Source: an uncultured Alphaproteobacteria bacterium (GTDB taxonomy: Bacteria > Pseudomonadota > Alphaproteobacteria > Micavibrionales > Micavibrionaceae). Taken from it: a stretch of DNA of 17,030 nucleotides. Below are positions 7,394 through 14,825 of this stretch, in pieces (position 1 is the stretch's first letter; every line of letters begins with the position of its first letter). The translations under genes and the position numbers were made by a program. The stretch is taken from NCBI GenBank assembly GCA_934538895.1, contig CAKTCH010000009.1, positions 1 to 17,030 of the forward strand, written 5' to 3'. The notes below the pieces were generated by a model. The model was not told where the DNA came from, made no database searches, and saw nothing but the letters and a program-made list of their open reading frames with translations.

Positions 7394-8518
7394 CTAGAAA
7401 CTTACCTGCGTGCCCAGCAGCAAGGTCGTGGCGTTCATGTCTGCCGTGCCGACTTCATGATCGATATGATGCACGGAACCGCGCAGGCTCATGCCGGGGC
7501 CGTAAGTGTAACCTGCGCCAGCGGAATAGCGGTCCGTGTCCAACGCCGCGCCGCCCGCAAAATTTTCATCGGTGCGGCCATACCATGACGCGCCGAATTT
7601 CCAGGCGCCCGTGCTGTAATCCGCTCCGGCGACAAGGATTTTCGTGTCCGTATCCACGCGGCGGCCATTATCGTTTTCCGTGTAGGAAACGCCGACTCCC
7701 CAGCCCTGATAATTCAGAGCGGCAGCCGCGTTCCATGAATCGAGGTCGCTTTCTCCGGGATCCGCATTCTCAAGATCGACATGGACGTAGCCCGCGCCCG
7801 CGAGCAATTCCAGCTCATCTATTTCCGTTTCGTAGCGGGCCGCCACATCCCATGCGCTGCCGTATGCGCCCGCGACATGATCGGTGTTCACGCCGTTCAG
7901 ACCGCGCGAGGTAGCGGTCGATTCCTGATGCCCGGTGAAGGCGGAAGCCTGGGTGTCGGGGGTATAGGAAATGCCTGCCTGAAATCCGCCGAATACAGGT
8001 GTCAGGTAGTTGATCTTATCGGTCGAGGCCGACGTGTCATGCGCATATTCAAGATCATGACCCGATAACGGCGCGAATACTGCCGGGGCCAGCGTATAAT
8101 TCAACGCCCGCACATACTGGCGCGCGCCGTCATAATTGCTATCGGCGGCGGGCGCATCGACCTGTAGCAGATAAGCCACGCCGTTATTGGCCCCCAGTTC
8201 GACACGGCCCCATTTTTCCTCGGCATAGATGAACGACTTATCGATGTTACCGTCGGGAATGTCGGCGGTGATTTCAAAAACGGCGCCGATCCTGACGCCG
8301 TTATCCAGCGTGGCGGCACCTTTCAAATGAATTTCGGTGTCACGCACGACATCGACATGACGGGCCGACATGCCCGCCGCCGTGTCCTGCGTGTTATGCG
8401 TGACATAGCCGCGCACATAGCCGCCTATACGCAGGTCCAATGGCGTTTTTTCAGCATGGGCAGGAAGGGACGGCATCATGGACGCGGTCAGCGCCACGGC
8501 CAGAATTTTACTTTTCAT
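7394..8518 (-). CDS. Outer-membrane porin (Gram-negative porin, Porin_4-like)
   Basis: A 374-residue precursor with a clear Sec signal peptide: a short basic start, a hydrophobic core and cleavage after AHA at residue 22. The mature part is rich in alternating polar/aromatic beta-strands separated by Asp/Gly/Asn loops, for example a GAGYVHVDLENADPGESDLD segment. It ends LLLGTQVSF, with the terminal Phe recognised by the BAM machinery. Early LRIGGYVRGYVTHN and the VELGANNGVAY stretch are typical of trimeric 16-strand general porins. It probably lets small solutes across the outer membrane; specificity cannot be read. It begins only 9 nt after the zinc-ribbon gene, whose final codons carry the AAGGGC ribosome-site candidate, so both are probably one transcript. 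Confidence 0.9.
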   Translation of the reverse strand: MKSKILAVALTASMMPSLPAHAEKTPLDLRIGGYVRGYVTHNTQDTAAGMSARHVDVVRDTEIHLKGAATLDNGVRIGAVFEITADIPDGNIDKSFIYAEEKWGRVELGANNGVAYLLQVDAPAADSNYDGARQYVRALNYTLAPAVFAPLSGHDLEYAHDTSASTDKINYLTPVFGGFQAGISYTPDTQASAFTGHQESTATSRGLNGVNTDHVAGAYGSAWDVAARYETEIDELELLAGAGYVHVDLENADPGESDLDSWNAAAALNYQGWGVGVSYTENDNGRRVDTDTKILVAGADYSTGAWKFGASWYGRTDENFAGGAALDTDRYSAGAGYTYGPGMSLRGSVHHIDHEVGTADMNATTLLLGTQVSF

Positions 8519-8527
8519 CGCTTGCCC

Positions 8528-9253
8528 TTATTCATCTATAAAGCGGACGTTCAGCTCTTTCACATCTGCGGCAATCTGCGGATAGGTCGCCGTCAGGGGG
8601 ATGGTTTCACCGGCAAGGATGTCGGCGTCCGGCGGCGGATACGACCATGTTTCCACTTCGCTGCCATCCTCGCGGCGCAAGGCGAAACGCAGGCCCGGCA
8701 CAGGCACCGCATGGCCGCGCACGTTGCGCACTGTCCCTGTCAGACGCAATATTTCGACGCCTTCCGCGTTATAGGACGTCGTCGCTTTCAGGTCTTCGAA
8801 CACCAGGCCCTCGCCGGGAACGGGAGGCTCCAGACCGAGCGGCGCATAAATCGCGAGCGCAGGCGGCCAGACTTTCATCACCGGCCCGCGGCAGATCAAT
8901 AGCAGCGCGAAAATCGCCAGCGCGATCAGCCCCGCCGCCAGCAATCCCCACCCCGTACCGGGCTGCAGGCGGAACAGCTTTTTCTTTTCCGGCGGAATCA
9001 GGTCGCTGGCCAGCATTCGGTCGTCGGGCAAAGGTTCATTTACAGAATCTCTAAATTCGACCTGAGACAGCGTTTCGGCAAAACTCGGCGGATATTCATC
9101 GTCGCCCGCCGTTTCCGGCGTGAGTTCATCGTCCTCGGGGATCTGGAACCATTCGTGCCCGCAAATCGTGCAGCGCACGCGGCGGCCATCCGCGCCCAGC
9201 AAATGCGTGGGCAGCAGGTAACGCGTATGACATTCTTCGCAATTTAAAATCAT
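8528..9253 (-). CDS. MJ0042 zinc-ribbon and DUF3426 membrane protein
   Basis: A 241-residue protein of three parts. The N-terminal zinc ribbon has Cys5-x2-Cys8 and Cys28-x2-Cys31 (CEEC...CTIC), with the MJ0042-type RYLLP and GHEWF context. An acidic linker (40-90) follows. One transmembrane helix (about 102-121) leads to a C-terminal DUF3426 domain (about 125-238), probably periplasmic with an Ig-like beta fold. The function is unknown; the ribbon would face the cytoplasm and could sense metal or bind a partner. In alphaproteobacteria this protein is commonly found beside and divergent from ftsE, as here apart from one intervening gene. The ATG at 9253 has a weak AAGGCC upstream. Confidence 0.88.
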   Translation of the reverse strand: MILNCEECHTRYLLPTHLLGADGRRVRCTICGHEWFQIPEDDELTPETAGDDEYPPSFAETLSQVEFRDSVNEPLPDDRMLASDLIPPEKKKLFRLQPGTGWGLLAAGLIALAIFALLLICRGPVMKVWPPALAIYAPLGLEPPVPGEGLVFEDLKATTSYNAEGVEILRLTGTVRNVRGHAVPVPGLRFALRREDGSEVETWSYPPPDADILAGETIPLTATYPQIAADVKELNVRFIDE

Positions 9254-9301
9254 GAACGTTAAGGCCTTGTGGGTTTCCGCAGGCGATTGCGCGGCATGTC
9301 T

Positions 9302-9329
9302 TTGAAACGCCTTCTTTTATATTTATAAA
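9302..9329 (+). promoter_or_regulatory. Candidate sigma-70-type promoter for the ftsEX operon
   Basis: TTGAAA at 9302-9307 and TATAAA at 9324-9329 are spaced by 16 nt, close to the housekeeping consensus. They would start transcription near 9336, about 40 nt before the first gene of the six-gene operon. The region is much more A+T-rich than its surroundings. This is seen by pattern only. Confidence 0.4.
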
Positions 9330-9350
9330 GGTGGTCTGGTTTATCGACAA
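9322..9350 (-). promoter_or_regulatory. Candidate divergent promoter for the zinc-ribbon/porin operon
   Basis: On the minus strand TTGTCG (9345-9350) and TATAAA (9322-9327) lie 17 nt apart. The -10 box overlaps that of the plus-strand candidate, so RNA polymerase could not occupy both at once. The predicted leader is about 60 nt to the start at 9253. Pattern evidence only. Confidence 0.35.
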
Positions 9351-9364
9351 GACGCGATCTCTGC

Positions 9365-9369
9365 GGAGG
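9365..9369 (+). promoter_or_regulatory. Strong ribosome binding site GGAGG
   Basis: GGAGG sits 7 nt before the ATG at 9377 and is the best Shine-Dalgarno match in the operon. Later genes of the cluster start on stop/start overlaps, so this site probably feeds ribosomes into the whole coupled series. Confidence 0.7.
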
Positions 9370-9376
9370 CATAGTT

Positions 9377-10120
9377 ATGCCAATTAATCTGTGGGTTGTT
9401 TTACTGACCCTGACATTATGCACGGCCCTGCCCGCGATGGCACAGCAGGAAGCGCCTTCGTGCGCGGCGACGGATAGGCCCTGCCTGATTAGAACGCTTG
9501 AAGGTCTGGCCGCCGCCATTCCCGGCGACAGCGCGCGCGACCAGACATGGCGCGAAACCGCCAAGCTGATGGCGGCGGCGGGCATGGTCGATGAAGCGGT
9601 CGCCCTCATTCCCCAAATCAAAACGCCGGATACGCGGGCCATGACCATTCGCGGCATCGGCATGGCGGCAGCGGCCCTGAAACTGCCGAAAGGAAAACAG
9701 GATGCGCTGTTCAGACAACTGCGCGCCGAAGCCGACAAGATCACGCACGCGCCTTCGCACGCCATCGCGCTGACCTATATCGGCATGGCGCAGGCGTTTG
9801 CGGGCGATGACGCGGGCGCGATGGCGACGGCGGCCTCGATGACCAATGCGTCCCTGCGTAACAAGGCTTATGCGGAAACAGCCGAAATTCAGGCGGAGCG
9901 TAACGACCTGCCCGCCGTGATCAAAAGCATCAACGCGATCGAGGACAGCGGTTATAAGGATAAAGAGCTGTTTATCATCACCAGAATATTTTCCGATCGC
10001 CAGCAATTCGCCCATGCGCTGGAGATTGCGCGCATGATTGCCAATCCTTATCAGAAATCACAGGCTTACCTTTATATGCTGACTAAACAAATTCAGCCAG
10101 AAAGCGTCGCGACACCATGA
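9377..10120 (+). CDS. Secreted helical-repeat (TPR-like) protein of unknown function
   Basis: A 247-residue protein I do not recognise as a named family. It has a Sec signal peptide with cleavage likely after AMA at residue 22, so the mature protein should be periplasmic. The first 15 mature residues carry two Cys (29 and 36) that could form a disulfide. The remainder is all-helical, with degenerate 35-residue units at about 57-91, 127-160, 161-195 and 196-230. Each unit contains an Ala-rich helix pair of the type (A/T)xxxAxxGxxxxAxxxI followed by xxxR/KxxAxxxI, resembling TPR-type solenoids that bind other proteins. A strong GGAGG site fixes the start. Its last 4 nt overlap the ftsE start (ATGA), so it is made together with FtsE and might assist FtsEX; that link is inference from position. 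Confidence 0.8.
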   Translation: MPINLWVVLLTLTLCTALPAMAQQEAPSCAATDRPCLIRTLEGLAAAIPGDSARDQTWRETAKLMAAAGMVDEAVALIPQIKTPDTRAMTIRGIGMAAAALKLPKGKQDALFRQLRAEADKITHAPSHAIALTYIGMAQAFAGDDAGAMATAASMTNASLRNKAYAETAEIQAERNDLPAVIKSINAIEDSGYKDKELFIITRIFSDRQQFAHALEIARMIANPYQKSQAYLYMLTKQIQPESVATP

Positions 10121-10815
10121 TCCGTTTCGAGCATGTAGGACTGCGTTACGGGATCGGCCCCGAAGTGCTGAGCGACGTCAACTTCACGCTCGCGCCCGGT
10201 TCATTCCATTTTCTGACCGGCCCCAGCGGCGCGGGCAAGACCTCGCTGATGAGCCTGATGTATCTCGGGCGGCTGCCGACGCGCGGCCTTGTCACCATGT
10301 TCGAGCGGAACGTCAACAAGATGAAGCGCGAGGAGATGGTGCAGCTGCGCCAGCGTATCGGCGTGGTGTTTCAGGATTTTCGCCTGCTCAATCATATGTC
10401 CACGTTCGATAACGTCGCCCTGCCCCTGCGTATCGCGGGCAAGCCGGAAAAGGAAATACAAAGCAATGTGCGCGAATTGCTGGAATGGGTCGGGCTGGGC
10501 GATCATATGAACGTGTTGCCCCACACCATGTCAGGCGGGCAGCAGCAGCGCATGGCCATCGCCCGCGCCGTCATCGCGCGCCCGCGCCTGCTGCTGGCCG
10601 ATGAACCTACAGGGAATCTCGACGATGCCATCGGCGAACGCCTGCTCGGCCTGTTCGAGCAATTGAACCGCATGGGCACGACGCTGGTTATCGCCACCCA
10701 CAACCAGATGCTGATGGATAAATTCCCGCATCCGCGCATGATCCTTTCCAAGGGGCATCTGACGATCGAAGAGTCCAGATCGAACCTGCGCAAGAAGCTG
10801 GAGGGCGTGTTCTGA
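10117..10815 (+). CDS. ftsE: Cell-division ATP-binding protein FtsE
   Basis: ATPase subunit of the FtsEX ABC complex, which sits at the division septum, couples to FtsZ/FtsA in the cytoplasm, and with FtsX activates periplasmic peptidoglycan hydrolysis. All ABC motifs are intact: Walker A GPSGAGKT at 35-42, Q-loop Gln86 in VVFQDFRLL, signature MSGGQQQR at 138-145, Walker B LLLADE at 158-163 with PTGNLD after it, and the switch His in ATHNQ near 194. The 232-residue length is standard. Its ATG overlaps the stop of the preceding secreted protein by 4 nt, and its own stop overlaps the ftsX start by 1 nt (TGATG). Confidence 0.96.
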   Translation: MIRFEHVGLRYGIGPEVLSDVNFTLAPGSFHFLTGPSGAGKTSLMSLMYLGRLPTRGLVTMFERNVNKMKREEMVQLRQRIGVVFQDFRLLNHMSTFDNVALPLRIAGKPEKEIQSNVRELLEWVGLGDHMNVLPHTMSGGQQQRMAIARAVIARPRLLLADEPTGNLDDAIGERLLGLFEQLNRMGTTLVIATHNQMLMDKFPHPRMILSKGHLTIEESRSNLRKKLEGVF

Positions 10816-11765
10816 TGTTGTTCTCCCGCTTCAAACGCGAACGCACGCTGGGCAAGGCCCGGGGCAAACGCCGTTACGATTTGCCGCTCAACCGCAATGA
10901 CAGCGCGCGCTTTCTGGTGACGCTGATCGGGCTGATGACGTTCCTGGCGGTGCTGGCGCTATCGGCATTCTTTGCCCTGGGGGCCATGTCCGCGCGCTGG
11001 GCGTCGGGGCTGGAAGACAAGATGACGGTCGAGATCGCGGCGCAGACGGCGGAAGGGCTGCTGCTGAAACCCGACGAGGTCGCCCATATCGCCAAAGCCG
11101 CCGCCAGCGTGCTGGAAACGCATCCGTCGGTGCAATCGCATCATGTAATGACGGCGGCAGAAATTCATGATCTGGTCAAGCCATGGCTGGGTGACAGCGC
11201 CCTCGACCCCGAACAGATGCCCCTGCCCGGCCTGATATCGCTGACGTTGAAGCCCGGCACGCCGCGCGATACGGTGTCGTTGCTGGGTAAAAAAATCGCG
11301 GCGGCCGCCCCCGGTGCGCGCCTGGATACGCACGAGACATGGCTTAAAGACGTATTGCGTTTCACAGGTGCTTTGCAGTTCGCCGCCACATTGCTGCTGG
11401 CGGTGATTGGCATCACCACGGTGATCGCCGTCGCCGGGGCGGTGCGCGCGCGCCTCGCGGTCCATAGCGCGGATGTGGAATTACTGCACCTTATGGGGGC
11501 CGCCGACCGTTATATCTCAGGACAGTTCCAGCGTCATGCGCTGCTGCTGGGCCTCAGCGGCGGCGCTATCGGCACGGTGGCCGGGATGGTCGCCTTGCTT
11601 GCTATCGGCTGGATATCCGGCGAAATGGATGTCAATCTGCTGCCGGAATATAAACTGACGGCTCTGCAAATACTGGTCACGCTGATGCTGCCGCTGGTTA
11701 TCGCCGCGCTGGCGACTTTAACCGCGCGCCGGACCGTCATGCGCTCGCTCGCGGAGATGCCATGA
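10815..11765 (+). CDS. ftsX: Cell-division ABC permease FtsX
   Basis: Membrane partner of FtsE with the usual FtsX layout: a basic cytoplasmic N-terminus (1-30), TM1 (about 33-58), a periplasmic domain (about 60-180), then TM2 (186-210), TM3 (242-267) and TM4 (283-304). The short helix VELLHLMGA at 221-229 matches the cytoplasmic coupling helix that docks on FtsE. The periplasmic loop binds hydrolase activators such as EnvC in other bacteria; no such partner gene is recognisable nearby except the unnamed secreted protein upstream of ftsE. The 316-residue length is normal. The gene overlaps ftsE by 1 nt and the next gene by 4 nt. Confidence 0.93.
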   Translation: MLFSRFKRERTLGKARGKRRYDLPLNRNDSARFLVTLIGLMTFLAVLALSAFFALGAMSARWASGLEDKMTVEIAAQTAEGLLLKPDEVAHIAKAAASVLETHPSVQSHHVMTAAEIHDLVKPWLGDSALDPEQMPLPGLISLTLKPGTPRDTVSLLGKKIAAAAPGARLDTHETWLKDVLRFTGALQFAATLLLAVIGITTVIAVAGAVRARLAVHSADVELLHLMGAADRYISGQFQRHALLLGLSGGAIGTVAGMVALLAIGWISGEMDVNLLPEYKLTALQILVTLMLPLVIAALATLTARRTVMRSLAEMP

Positions 11766-12415
11766 CGCGGAAAGACTATTACGACACCAATCCCTATGGC
11801 ATGAAAGGCTGGCAATGGGCCCTGACCTTCTGCGTTGGCCTTGCGTTCCTGTGGCTTGCCGGGTTCGGCCTGTTCCTGGAATATGTGCGCGGGATGCAGC
11901 CGCAGAACCCGGCGGAAGCCACCGATGCGATCATCGTCCTCACGGGTGGCGCGCAGCGCGTGAACAAGGGGCTGGACCTGCTTTCCACCGGCCAGGGCAA
12001 GAAGCTTTTCATTACCGGCGTGAACGGCCATGTGAGCCTGCAGGAAATCCTCAATCTGTGGAAACGCCCGATCATTGAACAGGACAGCAACGATTGCTGC
12101 ATCGTGCTGGACCACAAGGCCCGCAATACCATCCAGAACGCGCAGGAAACGCGCATCTGGGCGCAGCAGGAACAGATCAGGACATTGCGGCTGGTGACGT
12201 CGGACTATCACATGCCGCGCGCGCGGCTGGAATTCAGCGAAAACATGCCGGGCATCCGGGTGTTGGCCTGGCCGGTCAAGGCCCATGCGGGAGAAAGCGC
12301 GCGGGCGGAATTCCTGCGTCTTGCGTTCGGTGAATATAATAAAACGCTGGCGACGCTGGTGAAGCTTTACCTGATTCCGGATTCGTGGCGTAAACAACTG
12401 GACCCGCTATTATGA
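11762..12415 (+). CDS. YdcF-family (DUF218) membrane-anchored protein
   Basis: A 217-residue protein with one N-terminal membrane helix (about 17-40) and a DUF218/YdcF domain behind it. Core motifs seen: DAIIVLTGGAQR at 55-66, the GKKLFITG strand at 79-86, and SDYHMPRA at 147-154, the conserved Ser-Asp-x-His segment of the family. Relatives include E. coli SanA, ElyC and YdcF, several of which affect envelope integrity or lipid-carrier metabolism. The exact reaction is unknown. The two 4-nt overlaps with ftsX and the acyltransferase gene argue for an envelope role shared with them. Confidence 0.9.
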   Translation: MTRKDYYDTNPYGMKGWQWALTFCVGLAFLWLAGFGLFLEYVRGMQPQNPAEATDAIIVLTGGAQRVNKGLDLLSTGQGKKLFITGVNGHVSLQEILNLWKRPIIEQDSNDCCIVLDHKARNTIQNAQETRIWAQQEQIRTLRLVTSDYHMPRARLEFSENMPGIRVLAWPVKAHAGESARAEFLRLAFGEYNKTLATLVKLYLIPDSWRKQLDPLL

Positions 12416-13179
12416 TTTTCCTGCGTTCCACCCTGTTCAATATCTCCTTCTTCGTGGTCACGGGCCTGTCCTGCCTGATGTTCCTGCCCGGCTTGCTGCT
12501 CCCGCGCCGCCACGCGATGAAGATCGTCAAATTTTTTGTCGGATCGGTTTATATTCTGGAACGGCTGTTCCTGAAACTGGACTATGAAGTGCGCGGGCTG
12601 GAACATCTGCCGGAGCAAGGCTGCTATATCGTCGCCGCCAAGCACCAGTCGTCATATGAGACATTCAAGCTGCATACGCTGTTCAACGACCCTTCCGTCA
12701 TCCTCAAACGCGAGTTGCTGCGCATCCCGCTCTGGGGCCGTTTCCTGAAGAAAAGCGACCCCATCGCGATCGACCGCAGCAGCAGGGAATCAGCACAGCA
12801 GATCATCGACGGCGCTAAGCGGATGAAGGAACAGGGCCGCCCTATCATCATCTTCCCGCAGGGGACGCGCGTTCATACATGGCAGACCACGGCGGACCGC
12901 CCCTATAAAACAGGAGTCGCCCGTATGCAGGATGCGACCGGCCTGACCATCGTGCCGATGGCCACCAATACGGGCATATTCTGGCCCAAGCATAGCTGGC
13001 TGAAATGGCCCGGCACGGTGGTGTTTTCATTCCTGCCGCCGATAGCGCCGGGGCAAAATATATCCGACGTTACCAGACAGATTGAAATCCTGCTGGAGAC
13101 GGAAAGCAAGAAACTGGAACGGGAGGCGCTGTCGAAAGACCCGCGCCTGCCACGTCCTGAAAGGCCTGCCAAAGCATGA
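12412..13179 (+). CDS. plsC: 1-acyl-sn-glycerol-3-phosphate acyltransferase (PlsC-like)
   Basis: A 255-residue membrane-associated acyltransferase of the PlsC fold, expected to acylate lysophosphatidic acid to phosphatidic acid at the inner membrane. A hydrophobic N-terminal region (about 8-30) anchors it. Motif I is KHQSSYET with His78 and Glu83, so it is HX4E rather than the usual HX4D. Motif III is FPQGTR at 148-153, Gln instead of the usual Glu. Motif II (PLWGRFLKKSDPIAIDR, about 106-122) and a motif IV-like IVPMA at about 185-189 are present. The overall match is good, so I expect an active acyltransferase, but acceptor or donor choice may differ. It overlaps both neighbours by 4 nt. Confidence 0.88.
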   Translation: MIFLRSTLFNISFFVVTGLSCLMFLPGLLLPRRHAMKIVKFFVGSVYILERLFLKLDYEVRGLEHLPEQGCYIVAAKHQSSYETFKLHTLFNDPSVILKRELLRIPLWGRFLKKSDPIAIDRSSRESAQQIIDGAKRMKEQGRPIIIFPQGTRVHTWQTTADRPYKTGVARMQDATGLTIVPMATNTGIFWPKHSWLKWPGTVVFSFLPPIAPGQNISDVTRQIEILLETESKKLEREALSKDPRLPRPERPAKA

Positions 13180-14066
13180 AAAAGAAATTGCTGATTTCGA
13201 TCGGGGCGCTGGTGGTCCTATGCGCCGTCGCCTATACAGGCTGGTGGTTTACAGTGGCCGGGATGCTGAAAGCGCAGATGAAGGATAATCCGGATATCCA
13301 TGTCTCGCGCATCGGCGGCTTTCCCGGCCCGATGAATATCGAGGGCAGCGTATCCGCCACGCGCCTGTGGAATGGCGCGCCGCAGAAAATCGTCGTGCCG
13401 GTATTCAGCCTGCGCGGATATCCCGTGCGGTTTCTGGATGCCCGGCTGATCCTGCCGCAGGGCCTTTACGTCGAAGGCGCGCTGGACCGCGACGTTTACG
13501 CGCTGGACAGTCTTGAGATCGAAGGCCCGCTGCCGCTCGATATCCCGCAGAAGCTGGATGAAACCAGCCTCGCGGCATGGCGCGACCAGGGGGGGCACAT
13601 CACAATCAATCATTTTAAATTCAGCAAAAGCACATCTGACAATGAAACCTTATTCAGCGGCGAAGGCGCCGGAATGATGACGCTGGATCAGGACCTGCAA
13701 CCTGCGGGAAAGATGAATGCGCGCGTCAGCGGCCATATCGAATATCTGAATTTCCTGGCGGGCAAAGGGCTTGTGCGTCCGCGCGATGCGATACTGGCTT
13801 CAACCCTGCTCGCCAGCCTGTCCAGCCCTGACGAAGAAACGGGTATTCATCATATGGATATCGGCGTCAGTTTGCAGAGCCAGACACTTTACGCGGGGCC
13901 TCTGGCTGTGGCGCGGCTGCCGCTGGTTTATTGGGGTAGCGATAGTCGGCCTGCTTCGCCTCGATCACCTGACGGCGGATCGCCCGCGTCCTTGCAAACA
14001 TATCCTGAAGCGCCTGACCGTCTCCCCAGCGGATCGCCCGCTGAAGGCCTGTCAGGTCCTCGGTAA
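13176..14066 (+). CDS. DUF2125 protein with a probably artefactual or mutant tail
   Basis: Envelope protein of the alphaproteobacterial DUF2125 family, function unknown. An N-terminal signal anchor (about 4-27) ends in YTGWWFTVAGML, a family hallmark. The rest is a beta-rich extracytoplasmic domain with SRIGGFPGPMNIEG at about 44-57 and VPVFSLRGYPVRF at about 74-86. Homologues usually end shortly after a segment like TLYAGPLAVARLPLVYW (237-253). Here the frame runs on for 43 more Ser/Pro/Gly-rich residues lying antisense to conserved tyrA sequence. If the GGGG run at 13933-13936 had one more G, the frame would stop right after LPLVYWG. I therefore treat everything after about 13937 as not native. 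It is the last gene of the coupled six-gene series. Confidence 0.75.
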   Translation: MKKKLLISIGALVVLCAVAYTGWWFTVAGMLKAQMKDNPDIHVSRIGGFPGPMNIEGSVSATRLWNGAPQKIVVPVFSLRGYPVRFLDARLILPQGLYVEGALDRDVYALDSLEIEGPLPLDIPQKLDETSLAAWRDQGGHITINHFKFSKSTSDNETLFSGEGAGMMTLDQDLQPAGKMNARVSGHIEYLNFLAGKGLVRPRDAILASTLLASLSSPDEETGIHHMDIGVSLQSQTLYAGPLAVARLPLVYWGSDSRPASPRSPDGGSPASLQTYPEAPDRLPSGSPAEGLSGPR

Positions 14067-14823
14067 AACGCTGCACGATTTCCAGCACGGCGTCCTGATT
14101 ATTGATGAAGATATCGCGCCACATCACCGGGTCCGACGCGGCGATGCGGGTGAAGTCGCGGAAGCCGGACGCCGAGAATTTGATGACATCGGCCTTCAGA
14201 TGATCCTCCAGATCGGAAGCGGTGCCGACGATCGTGTAAGCGATCAGGTGCGGCAAGTGCGAGGTAATCGCCAGCACGAGATCATGGCGGCGCGGTTCCA
14301 TGAATTCGATGTCGGAACCAGCGGCTTCCCATAGCCGCGTCACTTTCTCGATCGCATTCAGCGGCGTATCGGGCAAGGGCGTGATGATCGCCCAGCGACC
14401 CTGAAACAGCTCGGGAAAGCCCGCTTCGGGGCCGGAATGTTCCGTTCCCGCAATCGGATGCGCGGGCACGAAATCGACATGACCGGGCAGATGCGGCTGC
14501 ACGCCCGCGATCACGGCCTGTTTCACCGAGCCCACATCGGTAATGACGCAGCCTTCTTCCAGCGCGGGCGCGATCATGGCGGCGACCGCGCCGCACGCGC
14601 CCACGGGCACGGCCAGAACGACCATGTCGCTGCCCGCGACCGATTGCGCAAGGTCGGTCATCGCCTTGTCGGCAATGCCGAGTTCAAGCGCCTTGGCGCA
14701 GACGGCATCAGACATATCGCCGCATACGATCCGGTGCGCCAGATTGTCGCGGCGGATCACCCGCGCGATGGAGGAACCGATAAGGCCGAAGCCGATGATT
14801 GTCACCTGATTGAACGCAGTCAT
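13867..14823 (-). CDS. tyrA: Prephenate/arogenate (cyclohexadienyl) dehydrogenase
   Basis: NAD(P)-dependent oxidative decarboxylation of prephenate or arogenate in tyrosine synthesis. Rossmann motif GFGLIGSS at 11-18, DVGSVK at 96-101, the active-site HPIAGTEHSG at 122-131 (catalytic His122) and SHLPH at 188-192 are all present, so the catalytic part is complete. The conserved C-terminal helix ends at about RRQVIEAKQ (283-291). The remaining 27 residues, rich in Pro/Ala, include about 20 that lie antisense to the DUF2125 C-terminus and appear foreign. One extra base in the run at 13933-13936 would end the protein at YRYPQ. The start ATG is 2 nt after the chorismate mutase stop, so the two are coupled. 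Whether prephenate or arogenate is preferred cannot be read. Confidence 0.93.
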   Translation of the reverse strand: MTAFNQVTIIGFGLIGSSIARVIRRDNLAHRIVCGDMSDAVCAKALELGIADKAMTDLAQSVAGSDMVVLAVPVGACGAVAAMIAPALEEGCVITDVGSVKQAVIAGVQPHLPGHVDFVPAHPIAGTEHSGPEAGFPELFQGRWAIITPLPDTPLNAIEKVTRLWEAAGSDIEFMEPRRHDLVLAITSHLPHLIAYTIVGTASDLEDHLKADVIKFSASGFRDFTRIAASDPVMWRDIFINNQDAVLEIVQRFTEDLTGLQRAIRWGDGQALQDMFARTRAIRRQVIEAKQADYRYPNKPAAAAPQPEAPRKVSGSAN

Positions 14824-14825
14824 AT

